The notes under the pieces: generated by a model
What the model was told of the DNA's origin: nothing
Databases searched by the model: none
What the model saw: the letters and a program-made list of their open reading frames with translations, nothing else
Program-made: the position numbers and the translations under genes
NCBI GenBank assembly: GCA_004020645.1
Contig: SAQL01000007.1
Location: 186,001-250,000, forward strand
DNA length: 64,000 nt
From: Mesorhizobium sp.
GTDB lineage: Bacteria > Pseudomonadota > Alphaproteobacteria > Rhizobiales > Rhizobiaceae
Direction: 5' to 3'
Shown here: in pieces, positions 9,523 to 18,809 of the stretch
Numbering within the stretch: the first letter of the stretch is position 1
How the letters are laid out: each line of letters begins with the position of its first letter

Positions 9523-11862
9523 TCAGCGATGCGTCGCCTTCCTGGCCGTCTTGATGTCCTTGGCGAAGGGCCAGACCGTGCTCGACATGGTCTCGATGCC
9601 GGACGCGCTGAGCGCCGAGCCGAACAGGAAACCTTGAACCAGGTCCGGCTTCACCTGCAACGCCAGGATCTTGAGCTGCTCGAAAGTCTCGACGCCCTCG
9701 ACCGTCACCGACAGCCCCAGCGGCCGTGACAGATTGACGATGCCCTTGAGCAGTTCGAGCGAACGGCTGTTCTGGGTGACGTCCATCAGGAACGATCGGT
9801 CGATCTTGATCTTGTCGAGCGGCAGTTTGTGGAGATAGCTCAGGCTCGAATAGCCGGTGCCGAAATCGTCGAGCGCGATCCGCACGCCAAGCCGCTTCAA
9901 TTCCTCGATATACTGACGCGTCAGCGACTTGTCGTCGAGCAGGGCCGTCTCGGTGACCTCGATCTCCAGGCGACCGGCGGCGAGACCGGAGTTCGCGAGC
10001 GCATCGCGAACCTTCTCGATAACGTCGCGGTTGCGGAAGTCCTTGGCCGAGAGATTGACCGAGACACTGGTCTGTGCGGGCCATTTGGCGCATTCGGTGC
10101 ACGCCGCATGCAGGACGAAGGTGCTGATCTCGGAAATGATGCCCATTTCTTCCGCCAGCGGAATGAAGATGCTGGGCGAAATTGGTCCAAGATCGGGGTG
10201 GTCCCAACGGCACAGCGCCTCGCAACTGGCTATGCGCATCGTGCTCATCGTCACGATCGGCTGGTAGACCACCCGCAACCCCTTGCTTTCCACCGCGGTG
10301 CGCAGATCCGCCTTCATCAGCTGACGGTTACGGAAAGCGGCATCTATCGATGCTTCGAACAACCGCCAAGTGTTCTTGCCGAGTTCCTTGGCCTTGTAGA
10401 GCGCGAGGTCCGCCTTGACGATCATGGCGTCGACATCGGTGTCCCTGACCCGCGACAGCACCGCGCCACCGCTGGCCTGGATGCGCAGTCCATGACCGGC
10501 GACGTCGACCTCGCCCTGCAGGTCAATGAAAATCTCGTCGATTTGGCTGATCAGATGGCTCTCGTCCTCGACGCGATCGAAGAAGATCATGAACTCGTCG
10601 CCACCGAAACGGCTGACGGTGACGCCTGGTCCGGCGACCGCCGCCAGCCGTTCAGCGACGGCGTAGATCAATCCATCGCCGACCGGGTGGCCAAGCGTGT
10701 CGTTGACGCTCTTGAAGTCGTCGAGGTCGAGCACGGCGAGCCCGCAGAGACGCTCAAGGTCGCCGGATGTCATCGCCTCTGCGATCAGCTCTTGGAAATA
10801 AGCGCGGTTGGGCAGGCCGGTGAGGCTGTCGTAACGCGCCATAAAGCGTATCTTGTCTTCCGCCTCGACGCGGGCCGTCACATCCTCGAAGGTGACGACG
10901 CCCAGTTCCTGGCTGCCTTCGCGCGCCGAGAACTCATAGTGCTGACCGTTCGCAAGCGAGACGAGAACCTTGCGATTGCGGCCCTCGCGCAGGGCGCGCG
11001 TAAGCTGGGCTTCGATGTAGCGGCAGTCCTTCAGCGCCAGCATGCCGCCTGCAACGCCGCGCATCAGCAGACCGTGGATCGATCGCCCGAGCAGCGCGTC
11101 GGGCGACTTGAGCGACATCAAATGCGCGGCTTCGGCGTTGGCCACCGCCACCCGGCCGTCCGGGCCGAGCATGACAAGACCATGCGACATGGTGTTCAGC
11201 GCCCGATTGAAGCGCTGGGCGATGCGGTTCGCCTTCTTTTCCTCCGACACCGCCGCAAAAAGCACATCGCGCACCGTGTTGGCGAATTTGCGGATCGCGA
11301 ACAGGAATGGCGCTGACAGCAGGCCAAGGAGAACATGATAGATATCACCGCGCAGCAGGAAGCCCAGCGAGATGGGCCAGGTCAATGCAAGGGTCAGGAT
11401 GATCACCATGCGCGGCGAGCCGTAGTTGCGGCCGGCAATGGACGTCGCGGTCGCCAGCGTCAGGCAAACGGAGGCGATCTCGGCGAAATCGTCGCGCGCA
11501 AAGTAGATGCCGAGCAGGCAGAAAGCCCCGAGCGTAAGCCCATGCAGGGAGCCGTAGAATATGTAATCGTTTTCGCGCTTGTGCGCTTCCTCCCAGGTCG
11601 TCGGTGATGGCAAGTTGTTGTATTTTTGGAAGTTTCTCATGCGGAATATGCCGACGAGAACCATCGCAATCGCAACAGCAAGGTAACGCGGATCGCCGTT
11701 CTTCCACCAGACAAGGCCGATCAGGAAGGTTTGCGCGAGAATGCCGATCGAAAGCGTCACCCCGTCGCGAAACAGAGTTTCCACGAACGGGATATAGACG
11801 TCGACAGGAACCTCGCTTTTTCTTTTTAGATTCACGCCTGAATCCCAACCCTGGGGAGCCAA
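9523..11862 (-). CDS. membrane GGDEF-EAL cyclic-di-GMP enzyme
   Basis: 779 residues from a TTG; a GTG at 11835 is an equally possible start, and neither has a convincing ribosome-binding site. About five hydrophobic helices fill residues 25-205. A PAS-like segment follows (about 225-335, LNTMSHGLVMLGPDGRVAVA), then the GGDEF domain (SRFGGDEF near residue 420) and the EAL domain (EALCRW near residue 550, NLSAKDF, EVTET, DDFGTGYSS near 668, VEGVET). The phosphodiesterase metal and catalytic residues look intact and the GGDEF signature is complete. No RxxD inhibitory site is seen just upstream of it. It may therefore both make and degrade c-di-GMP, or use the GGDEF domain as a GTP sensor. Confidence 0.92.
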   Translation of the reverse strand: MAPQGWDSGVNLKRKSEVPVDVYIPFVETLFRDGVTLSIGILAQTFLIGLVWWKNGDPRYLAVAIAMVLVGIFRMRNFQKYNNLPSPTTWEEAHKRENDYIFYGSLHGLTLGAFCLLGIYFARDDFAEIASVCLTLATATSIAGRNYGSPRMVIILTLALTWPISLGFLLRGDIYHVLLGLLSAPFLFAIRKFANTVRDVLFAAVSEEKKANRIAQRFNRALNTMSHGLVMLGPDGRVAVANAEAAHLMSLKSPDALLGRSIHGLLMRGVAGGMLALKDCRYIEAQLTRALREGRNRKVLVSLANGQHYEFSAREGSQELGVVTFEDVTARVEAEDKIRFMARYDSLTGLPNRAYFQELIAEAMTSGDLERLCGLAVLDLDDFKSVNDTLGHPVGDGLIYAVAERLAAVAGPGVTVSRFGGDEFMIFFDRVEDESHLISQIDEIFIDLQGEVDVAGHGLRIQASGGAVLSRVRDTDVDAMIVKADLALYKAKELGKNTWRLFEASIDAAFRNRQLMKADLRTAVESKGLRVVYQPIVTMSTMRIASCEALCRWDHPDLGPISPSIFIPLAEEMGIISEISTFVLHAACTECAKWPAQTSVSVNLSAKDFRNRDVIEKVRDALANSGLAAGRLEIEVTETALLDDKSLTRQYIEELKRLGVRIALDDFGTGYSSLSYLHKLPLDKIKIDRSFLMDVTQNSRSLELLKGIVNLSRPLGLSVTVEGVETFEQLKILALQVKPDLVQGFLFGSALSASGIETMSSTVWPFAKDIKTARKATHR

Positions 11863-11970
11863 GCTGTGTCACATTAGCCTTAAGAAAGATTTAGAGGGGC
11901 CGTCTGGGGCCTCGCCGTCGGGCCGGTTGACCCAGGGGAAGCTATCCTTCAGGTAAACAAGGCGTATCGA

Positions 11971-14900
11971 TCACTCGGCGGCCTGAAGTTTTGGCCGAAC
12001 CGGTGTCTTTGCCAGGCGATCGAGCAGCCTTAGGCGCTCGCCAGCGGCCTTTCCGGCACTGGCCTGCCTGACGTGACCATAGCCGCGAATGAGCGCCGGC
12101 ACCGAGGCAAGTGCTGCCGCGGCCTCGACCTTGCCCGGCGCCAGCGCGCCGGCGACAAGCTCCAGGTCGGCCTCGTATTGCGCAAGAAGCTGCCGTTCCA
12201 TACGCCTTTCGGTGCTGTAGCAGAACACGTCGAAGACCGTGCCGCGCAAGCCTTTCATCGCTGCCAGCAGGCGGAATCCCTTCATCATCCAGGGACCGAA
12301 ACTCGACTTCCTCGGTTTGCCGTCGTTGCCGCGCCTGCCCATGATTGGCGGCGCGAGATGGAATTCGAGTTTGTCGTAGCTCTGGAACTGCTTCCCCAGT
12401 TCGGCGGCGAAGGAGCCGTCAGTGTAGAGCCTTGCCACCTCGTATTCGTCCTTGACCGCCATCAGCTTGAACAGGTTCCTCGCGACGGCCTCGGTCACAG
12501 CAGTCGAACCGGGCACCGCACTGGCTTCGGCCCTGCGCAGCGCGGCCAGTCTGTCGGCGTAGCGCTTGGCATAGGCGGCGTTCTGATAGCCGGTGAGGAA
12601 GACGACCCGGCGGGCGATGATGTCGTCCAGCGTCTCGGCGACAGCGGCGTTCTGTGCAGCCGTGCCCGGCTGGACAACGAGGCCGCGCACGAAATCCGGC
12701 TGGTGGGCGGCGCGGCGGCCCCAGCGGAAGGCTGAGACGTTCATCGCCACGGCCTGGCCGTTGAGCTCGATCGCCTTTTCTACTGCCTCGGCTGACAACG
12801 GCAAGCCGCCATGCTGGAAGGCGAAGCCGAGCATGAACATGTTGGCGCCGAGCGAACTGCCGAACAGCGCGGTGGCGGTGCGGGTGGCGTCGAAGAAATG
12901 CGCCTTGTCGTCGCCGGCGGCAGTGCGGATCGCCTTTTTCAGTCGCTCGACAGGCAGCGAGAAATCCGCCGACCGGGTAAACTCGCCGGGCATGATCTCG
13001 GCGGTGTTGGCGAGGAAGATCGTGTGGCCTTCGCGCACCGCGGCGAGCACCTTTTGGGCGCCCGATACGACGAGATCGCAGCCGAGCACAAGGTCTGCCT
13101 TGCCCGCCGAAACGCGGATGGCATGGATATCGTCCGGGCTGCGCGCGATGCGGACATGGGTGAACACCGAGCCGCCCTTCTGGGCAAGGCCGGCCATGTC
13201 GATCATGCCGCAGCCCTTCTCTTCGAGATGGGCCGCCATGCCGAGCACCGCGCCGATGGTGACGACGCCGGTGCCGCCGACGCCGTCGATGATCGCCGCC
13301 CAGCCTTGTTCGCCGAGCGGGAATTCAGCGGGCGCGGGCACGCCGTCGAGCGGATCGGTCGCGCCGGCAATACCCTCGGCCTTCCTGATCTTGGCGCCAT
13401 GCACGGTGACGAAGGACGGGCAGAAGCCGTTGATACAGGAGAAATCCTTGTTGCAGCTCGACTGGTCGATCCTGCGCTTGCGGCCGAATTCGGTCTCGAC
13501 CGGCTGGATCGACACGCAATTCGACTGCACCCCGCAATCGCCGCAGCCTTCGCAGACCAGTTCGTTAATGAAGACGCGCTTGTCGGGATCCGGGAAGGTG
13601 CCGCGCTTGCGGCGGCGGCGCTTTTCGGCGGCGCAAGTCTGGTCGTAGATCAGCACGGATATGCCGCTGACCGCGCGCAATTCGCGCTGGACGAGGTCGA
13701 GATCGTCGCGGTGATGGATGGTGGCGCCGGCGGGGAATTCGACCTCGCCGGTATATTTGTCCGGCTCGTCGGTGACGATGGCGATCCGCTCGACGCCCTC
13801 GGCCCGCACCTGCCTGGCGATCATGTCCACGGTCAGGCCACCCTCGTGCGGCTGGCCGCCGGTCATGGCGACGGCGTCGTTGTAGAGGATCTTGTAGGTG
13901 ATGTTGGCGTCGGTCGACAGCGCGAAGCGGATCGCCAGCGCACCAGAGTGGTTATAGGTGCCGTCGCCGAGATTCTGGAAGATGTGGCCGCGCTTGGAGA
14001 ACGGCGCCTGGCCGACCCATTGCGCGCCCTCGCCGCCCATGGCGGTGAAACCAACGGTGTTGCGGTCCATCCACAGCGCCATGAAATGGCAGCCGATGCC
14101 GGCGGCAGCGAGGGAGCCGTCGGGCACCTTGGTCGAGGAATTGTGCGGGCAGCCGGAGCAGAAGAAGGGGGTGCGCGAGGCGACGTCTGACGTGTCGGCG
14201 AGCATCGCCTGGAACTGGCGAAGTTTCGCCACTCGTGCGGCAATCTCGTCCGACGGACCGATCGTTCGCAAGATTCTCTCGCCGAGCGCGATTGCGATGT
14301 CATTCGGGTCGAGCGCGCCCTTGGCCGGGAACAGCCCGTCGCCGCGCTCGTCCTTCTTGCCGACGATGACAGGCTGCATGGCGGTGCCGTAAAGGTTCTC
14401 GCGCAGTTGCACCTCGATCAGCGAGCGTTTCTCCTCGACGACGACGATTGCGTGGAGGCCGCGAGCGAAATCGGCGATGTGCTGCAGGTCGAGCGGCCAC
14501 GGGCAACCGACCTTGAAGAGCCTGATACCAATGCGGTTGGCGGCAGTCTCGTCGACGCCAATGTCTTCCAGCGCCTGGCGAACGTCGAGATAGCTCTTGC
14601 CGATGGTGACGATGCCAAGCTTCGGGCTGCTGCCGCCGGAATAGACGATCCGGTTCAGCCCGTTGGCATGGATGAAGGCCGAAGCGGCGGCGCGCTTGTA
14701 TTCATGCAGCCGCTCCTCCTGGCCGAGCATGTCGATCTCGTTGCGAATGTTGAGGCCGCCGGGCGGCATGTCGAAGTCCGGGACGACGATATCAAGCCGT
14801 TCGAGTGCGGCATCGACCGAAGCCGTCGATTCAATGTTGTCCTTGACGCATTTGATCGCCGCCCAGGTGCCGGCGAAACGCGACATGGCAAAGCCGTAGA

Positions 14901-15450
14901 GGCCATAGTCGATGATCTCCTGGACCCCGGCCGGATTGAGGATCGGCACCATAGTGTCGACGAACAGGAATTCGGTGGCGTGCGCGTTGGTTGAGGATTC
15001 GGCCATGTGGTCGTCGCCCATAAGGGCAAGCACGCCGCCATATCTAGACGAGCCGGCCAGGTTGGCATGGCGGAACACGTCGCCGGATCGGTCGACGCCC
15101 GGTCCCTTGCCGTACCAGACCGAAAAGACGCCGTCATGCGTGCCCTCGCCCAGCAACTCGGCCTGCTGCGATCCCCAGCAGGCTGTGGCCGCGAGTTCCT
15201 CGTTGAGGCCGGGCTGAAAGACGATATCCGACTGGGCGAGCTGCTTCCTGGCCTTCCAAAGCTGCATGTCGAGGCCGCCGAGCGGCGAGCCGCGATAGCC
15301 GGAAACGAAGCCGGCGGTGTTCAGGCCAGCCCGGCGATCGCGCGCGCGCTGCATCAGCAGCATGCGGATGACCGCCTGCGCGCCGGAAAGGAAGATGCGC
15401 TCCTTCCCAAGGTCGAACTTGTCGTCGAGCGCGACATCATACAGCGTCAT
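11971..15450 (-). CDS. indolepyruvate:ferredoxin oxidoreductase, fused subunits
   Basis: 1159 residues from the ATG at 15450 (AGGAAA upstream). Large 2-oxoacid:ferredoxin oxidoreductase that decarboxylates aryl-pyruvates to acyl-CoA using thiamine pyrophosphate and iron-sulfur clusters. The N-terminal pyrimidine-binding domain has FVSGYRGSPLGGLD. The middle TPP domain includes CPHNSSTKVPDGS and the GDGTYNHSGALA region. A ferredoxin-like cysteine block (CEGCGDCGVQSNC, then CNKDFSCINGFCP) lies near residues 630-690. The C-terminal gamma domain begins VGGTGVVTIGAVLGMAAHLE. This one-polypeptide form is known in proteobacteria. It is probably used for aromatic amino acid catabolism; no partner gene is adjacent. 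Confidence 0.93.
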   Translation of the reverse strand: MTLYDVALDDKFDLGKERIFLSGAQAVIRMLLMQRARDRRAGLNTAGFVSGYRGSPLGGLDMQLWKARKQLAQSDIVFQPGLNEELAATACWGSQQAELLGEGTHDGVFSVWYGKGPGVDRSGDVFRHANLAGSSRYGGVLALMGDDHMAESSTNAHATEFLFVDTMVPILNPAGVQEIIDYGLYGFAMSRFAGTWAAIKCVKDNIESTASVDAALERLDIVVPDFDMPPGGLNIRNEIDMLGQEERLHEYKRAAASAFIHANGLNRIVYSGGSSPKLGIVTIGKSYLDVRQALEDIGVDETAANRIGIRLFKVGCPWPLDLQHIADFARGLHAIVVVEEKRSLIEVQLRENLYGTAMQPVIVGKKDERGDGLFPAKGALDPNDIAIALGERILRTIGPSDEIAARVAKLRQFQAMLADTSDVASRTPFFCSGCPHNSSTKVPDGSLAAAGIGCHFMALWMDRNTVGFTAMGGEGAQWVGQAPFSKRGHIFQNLGDGTYNHSGALAIRFALSTDANITYKILYNDAVAMTGGQPHEGGLTVDMIARQVRAEGVERIAIVTDEPDKYTGEVEFPAGATIHHRDDLDLVQRELRAVSGISVLIYDQTCAAEKRRRRKRGTFPDPDKRVFINELVCEGCGDCGVQSNCVSIQPVETEFGRKRRIDQSSCNKDFSCINGFCPSFVTVHGAKIRKAEGIAGATDPLDGVPAPAEFPLGEQGWAAIIDGVGGTGVVTIGAVLGMAAHLEEKGCGMIDMAGLAQKGGSVFTHVRIARSPDDIHAIRVSAGKADLVLGCDLVVSGAQKVLAAVREGHTIFLANTAEIMPGEFTRSADFSLPVERLKKAIRTAAGDDKAHFFDATRTATALFGSSLGANMFMLGFAFQHGGLPLSAEAVEKAIELNGQAVAMNVSAFRWGRRAAHQPDFVRGLVVQPGTAAQNAAVAETLDDIIARRVVFLTGYQNAAYAKRYADRLAALRRAEASAVPGSTAVTEAVARNLFKLMAVKDEYEVARLYTDGSFAAELGKQFQSYDKLEFHLAPPIMGRRGNDGKPRKSSFGPWMMKGFRLLAAMKGLRGTVFDVFCYSTERRMERQLLAQYEADLELVAGALAPGKVEAAAALASVPALIRGYGHVRQASAGKAAGERLRLLDRLAKTPVRPKLQAAE

Positions 15451-15672
15451 CAGGCATTTTCCTGTGCGGCCACGGCTAGAGGTGCGCAGCCAACGTCGGA
15501 GTCGAGTGCCTACAGTCTTTCTTCCCTTGCCGGGGAGGTCAAACAAAATCGAAGATGCCAGACGAGGCGCAACAAATGATCCGTGCGCGGCCGTGTGGCG
15601 CCACGAAACGCCTGTCGGGCAGGATGGCCGAGCACGAAAATTCCGACGGCGGTCAGTGCCGCTGGTGACGCA

Positions 15673-16203
15673 TTATGCAGCCTTTGGGCAACTGGGCTTC
15701 GGTTCGCCGGGCAGCTTGCCGTCGACATGGCCGGCCAGGTCCTTGTTGAGCTCGTAGACTGGCCCGACCACGAGAGGCCGGTCGGGCAGGACCGACTGGT
15801 CGAGCGAGGACGTCAGTGTCGTCTCGAAACTCTGCAGCAATTGGCCGCTGGAATCCTCGATGCGGATCGACACCGTATAGGGTTTGTCCTTTACGACGCA
15901 GGTGAGCGGCGGGCTGGTCAGCGTCACATGCCGGAGCTTTGGCCATATTTTCTGGGTGACGATGATCGGATCACCACCGGCCGGATTCTGGAAGGAGACC
16001 ACGGCGACCTGTCCCTCACCCACCGGCCGCAGCGGATTGAGGGTGATGACATAGGTGGCGATGCCCAGCCGGTAGTTGAACTCGAACAGCTTCCCGGAAA
16101 TGGCGAACAGCTGGCCCTTGCCGGAGTCACGGCAGGCGCCGAGCGGGGCCACCGCGAACAACGCCGCGACGACAATCATCGCGCGCGAGTATCTTTTAGA
16201 CAT
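15673..16203 (-). CDS. putative lipoprotein
   Basis: 176 residues from the ATG at 16203, chosen for its strong GGGAGG six bases upstream. The N-terminus MSKRYSRAMIVVAALFAVAP is a signal peptide followed by LGAC, a lipobox, so the mature protein would be lipidated at that Cys and anchored in the envelope. The mature part looks beta-rich, with no motif I recognise. It overlaps the end of the CGNR gene by 8 bp and is probably translated from the same message. Confidence 0.75.
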   Translation of the reverse strand: MSKRYSRAMIVVAALFAVAPLGACRDSGKGQLFAISGKLFEFNYRLGIATYVITLNPLRPVGEGQVAVVSFQNPAGGDPIIVTQKIWPKLRHVTLTSPPLTCVVKDKPYTVSIRIEDSSGQLLQSFETTLTSSLDQSVLPDRPLVVGPVYELNKDLAGHVDGKLPGEPKPSCPKAA

Positions 16204-16804
16204 TGGTGACCTCCCTCGCCGCGGTCCGACGGCGATAGTATCGGTTTGCCTTCTGTCGGTTGCCGCACACCGCCATGTCGCACCAGAGGCGGCTGGAATT
16301 GCGGCTTTTGTCGACAAACAGCCAGCTGCAGTTCGGACATATCCTCAGCCTGGCGATTGTGTCGCCGCGCAGCAGCGACAGCGCCGAGACCGCAAGCGCC
16401 GCCTCGAAGGCAATCGGCGTCGCCGGATTGCCGAACGGTTTTCCGGGCCTCCCGATTTCGGTGCGGCTTTGGGCGAGTCCGTCGGCGCAGGCTTCAAGGA
16501 ATTCAGGCATGTCTCCGGTGGCGATCGCACCTTTCGAAACCGCGCGGCGAAACAACCGATCGGTTGTCTCCCTGATCGACAGCACCACCGGCGCGATCTT
16601 TTCAGGCGCCGGCGCTACGAGCGGCCTGCCGCCGAGCTCGGCGGCGCGAAACCCGCTCGCCGCTTCGGCAAAGCGGGCGATCTCGGCCGGATCATTGAGC
16701 CGGTCGAAGGTTTTCTCCGGATCGTTCCGCAAGACAACGGTGTTCGCCGTGTCGAGCGCAAGCATGCCACCGGTGAAGCGGTGCGGAGTCCAGGATACTG
16801 CCAT
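16196..16804 (-). CDS. CGNR zinc-finger regulator (ABATE domain)
   Basis: 202 residues. The N-terminal ~140 residues match the putative stress-induced ABATE region (LALDTANTVV start, long helices). The C-terminus is the CGNR zinc finger: ICPNCSWLFVDKSRN then LWCDMAVCGNRQKANRYYRR, with four cysteines and the family name motif. Such proteins are thought to bind DNA as transcriptional regulators. It is divergent from the LivH-type permease gene, so that gene is a candidate target, though no operator is evident. Confidence 0.88.
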   Translation of the reverse strand: MAVSWTPHRFTGGMLALDTANTVVLRNDPEKTFDRLNDPAEIARFAEAASGFRAAELGGRPLVAPAPEKIAPVVLSIRETTDRLFRRAVSKGAIATGDMPEFLEACADGLAQSRTEIGRPGKPFGNPATPIAFEAALAVSALSLLRGDTIARLRICPNCSWLFVDKSRNSSRLWCDMAVCGNRQKANRYYRRRTAAREVTNV

Positions 16805-16894
16805 ATGGCGAATCTAACCGATAAATCGCATTTGACAAGTTAGATTCCGGGTGCAACGCTCGTCACGGAGGCGATCGCCATTGCCTTGTCTTGA

Positions 16895-16940
16895 GAATGT
16901 CGTTCGTCCCAAACCGCTGCGCCCCGATTGCGGGGCATGC
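16895..16940. repeat. dispersed palindromic repeat, family A copy 3 (degenerate)
   Basis: GAATGTCGTTCGTCCCAAAC and the following CGCTGCG..GGGGCATGC segment is a diverged relative of the repeats at 8538 and 26764. It lies in the divergent promoter region between the CGNR regulator and the permease gene, ending 14 bp before the latter's ATG. Confidence 0.6.
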
Positions 16941-16954
16941 ATCGAGGACATTGC

Positions 16955-17860
16955 ATGCTCTATTTCTTCCAGCAGGTTCTGAACGGGCTGCATTCGGGCG
17001 CGCTCTATGCATTGCTTGCCTTCGGCTACGTGCTGACCAACGGCATCCTGCACCGCACCAATCTTGCCTATGGGGCGCTGTTCGCCTTTTGCGGGCATAC
17101 GATGATCCTCACCGCGGCGTTCGGCTATCAGGCGCTGTGGCTGACGCTGTTTGCATCCGTCGCGCTCGGCGTAGCTGCGGCGTTCCTTTATGCGGCGCTG
17201 CTCAGCCGTGTCTTGTCGCGAAGCATCTTCGAACCGTTAGCCGACCGCGCGCCCAACGCCATCGTGGTGACGACGCTCGGCATATTGCTGGCCCTATCGG
17301 AAGCCAGCCGTATCGCCGCCGACACCCATGACCTATGGTTGCCGCCAATGCTGGCCCAGCCCATCATATTTGCGCGGGGGGCCAATTTCAATGCCACGCT
17401 GACGCTCATCCAGTTGCTCGACTGCGCTGTCGTCGCGGCAATTATCGGGCTCGCCGCCTGGGCGTTTGCCCAATCAAGCTTCGGCCGGCGCTGGCGCGCC
17501 GTGTCCGACGATCCCAGGGCGGCGGCGATGTGCGGCGTCGATGTTCGCGCGGTGCTTCGGCGTGCGGTGCTTTTCGGCGGCCTTTGCGCGGCACTGGCCG
17601 GCGTGCTCGCCGCCTTCTACTACGGCAACATCAGCTTCGGCACAGGGTTGGTCTACGGCCTGAAAATCCTGTTTGTGACGGCGGTGGGCGGCTATCTCTC
17701 GCCATTGCGGGCAGCACTTGGCGCTGCCGCATTCGGCATGGCCGAATCGCTATGGGCCGGCTATTTTCCGCTCGAATGGCGCGATGGCTGGATGTATCTG
17801 TTCCTCGTCGCCATGCTGGTGCTGATCGGCACCGGCCGCGATCAGGGCAAGATCGACTGA
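16955..17860 (+). CDS. orphan branched-chain amino acid ABC permease (LivH type)
   Basis: 301 residues from the ATG at 16955 (GAGGA upstream; an in-frame start 9 codons earlier is weaker). Inner-membrane permease of the LivH family: the start FFQQVLNGLHSGALYALLAF and LTNGILHRTNLAYGAL are the family's N-terminal signature, with about eight hydrophobic helices throughout. The RRWRAVSDDPRAAAMCGVDV loop near residue 179-198 is the conserved cytoplasmic EAA-like segment that contacts the ATPase. The usual LivM, LivG, LivF and binding-protein genes are absent on both sides, so it must work with subunits encoded elsewhere or be a relic. Confidence 0.88.
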   Translation: MLYFFQQVLNGLHSGALYALLAFGYVLTNGILHRTNLAYGALFAFCGHTMILTAAFGYQALWLTLFASVALGVAAAFLYAALLSRVLSRSIFEPLADRAPNAIVVTTLGILLALSEASRIAADTHDLWLPPMLAQPIIFARGANFNATLTLIQLLDCAVVAAIIGLAAWAFAQSSFGRRWRAVSDDPRAAAMCGVDVRAVLRRAVLFGGLCAALAGVLAAFYYGNISFGTGLVYGLKILFVTAVGGYLSPLRAALGAAAFGMAESLWAGYFPLEWRDGWMYLFLVAMLVLIGTGRDQGKID

Positions 17861-18224
17861 CTGTACCAAGCCTGGGTAGACTTTGGTTGCATGACGTCTA
17901 CAGCGCGCGCGTCCTCTCGGACGCGCAAGGACGCTGTGGCACTTTGATTGATCCCCAGCGAAAATCGATTCCGATTTTCGGGGTCATGGCCGGGTCAGGC
18001 GGCTGTTTCGCCCCCTTCCTCATCTCAAAAGCCCCTTCCTCACTTCACAAGATTGTTTTAGTCGGTCTGCCCTGTGTTGACCCGCCGGGCCACGCACGGC
18101 ATACCGTTGGGCCACATCGAGGCCGCGGAAAAACAAGCGGGAATTGGCGCGCCGCTGATACTTTGAGTCACGCATCGTGCTTTCCGAAAATCGACACCGG
18201 GCCGATGCGTAAAGGGAGGAATGT
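17861..18224. other. gene-free stretch before the TRAP operon
   Basis: No plausible gene. It holds the palindromic element at 17897-17987, a pair of imperfect direct repeats of CCCCTTCCTCA near 18010-18045, and a weak promoter-like pair (TTGACC at 18077-18082, CATACC 17 bp later). It ends in a strong ribosome-binding site (GGGAGGA) for the TRAP small permease. Confidence 0.6.
17897..17987. repeat. composite palindromic element, family B copy 1
   Basis: Two hairpins in tandem. The first is GCGCGTCC / GGACGCGC (17907-17926, 4-nt loop). The second has arms around CGAAAATCG / CGATTTTCG within 17950-17985, extended by GATCCCC / GGGGTC. The second hairpin resembles the element at 26383-26433. The first hairpin plus the GGACGCTGT..GCACTTTGA stretch is of a kind I recall from many rhizobial intergenic regions. 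Confidence 0.75.
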
Positions 18225-18809
18225 ATGGCAGGGCTTCTCACTCTATCCAGAACCATTGACCGGGTGAACGAATTCATCGGCAAATGGGTGTCGTGGCTGA
18301 TCCTGCTGGCAATCCTGGTCAGCGCCGCCAATGCCGTCATCCGCAAGACCTTCGACATGTCGTCGAACGCCTGGCTGGAACTGCAATGGTATTTGTTCGG
18401 TGCCGCCTTCATGCTGGCCGCCGCCTATACGCTGAGGCAGAACGACCATATCCGCATCGACATCGTCTACGGCATGTTCTCGCGCCGCGTGCAGCACTGG
18501 ATCGACCTTCTCGGCCATCTCTTTTTCCTGATGCCGTTCGTGACGCTGATGGTGATCTATTTCGTTCCCTATGTGTCGCTGTCGTTTCGCAGTGGCGAAA
18601 TGTCGAACAATTCCGGCGGGCTGATCATCTGGCCGGCAAAGGCAATCCTGCTGGCCGGCTTTTTCCTGCTCGCGCTCCAGGGCATCTCCGAGATCATCAA
18701 GAAGATCGCCATCATGCGCGGCGACATGGACGATCCGACGCCGTTCATATCGGTGCATGAGCAGGCCGAGCTCGAAGCGAAGGCGCTCGCCGAAGAGGTG
18801 CGCTCGTGA
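18225..18809 (+). CDS. TRAP transporter small permease (DctQ type)
   Basis: 194 residues with four hydrophobic helices. The first ends in LVSAANAVIRKTF and the second follows SSNAWLELQWYLFGAAFMLA, the usual DctQ arrangement; LRQNDHIRIDIVYG is the conserved loop. It forms the membrane complex of a sodium-driven, binding-protein-dependent importer with the large permease, whose start overlaps its stop by 4 bp. Its length and the loop type suggest the mannitol/chloroaromatic subgroup of TRAP systems rather than the C4-dicarboxylate one. Confidence 0.93.
   Translation: MAGLLTLSRTIDRVNEFIGKWVSWLILLAILVSAANAVIRKTFDMSSNAWLELQWYLFGAAFMLAAAYTLRQNDHIRIDIVYGMFSRRVQHWIDLLGHLFFLMPFVTLMVIYFVPYVSLSFRSGEMSNNSGGLIIWPAKAILLAGFFLLALQGISEIIKKIAIMRGDMDDPTPFISVHEQAELEAKALAEEVRS

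Noticed and set aside
9829..11316. Nearly 500-codon frame antisense to the GGDEF-EAL gene
   Set aside because: Composition is typical of an antisense shadow, and the opposite strand has complete c-di-GMP enzyme motifs.
12811..14190. About 460-codon frame antisense to the indolepyruvate oxidoreductase
   Set aside because: No recognisable motif and overlaps a clearly real gene along its whole length.
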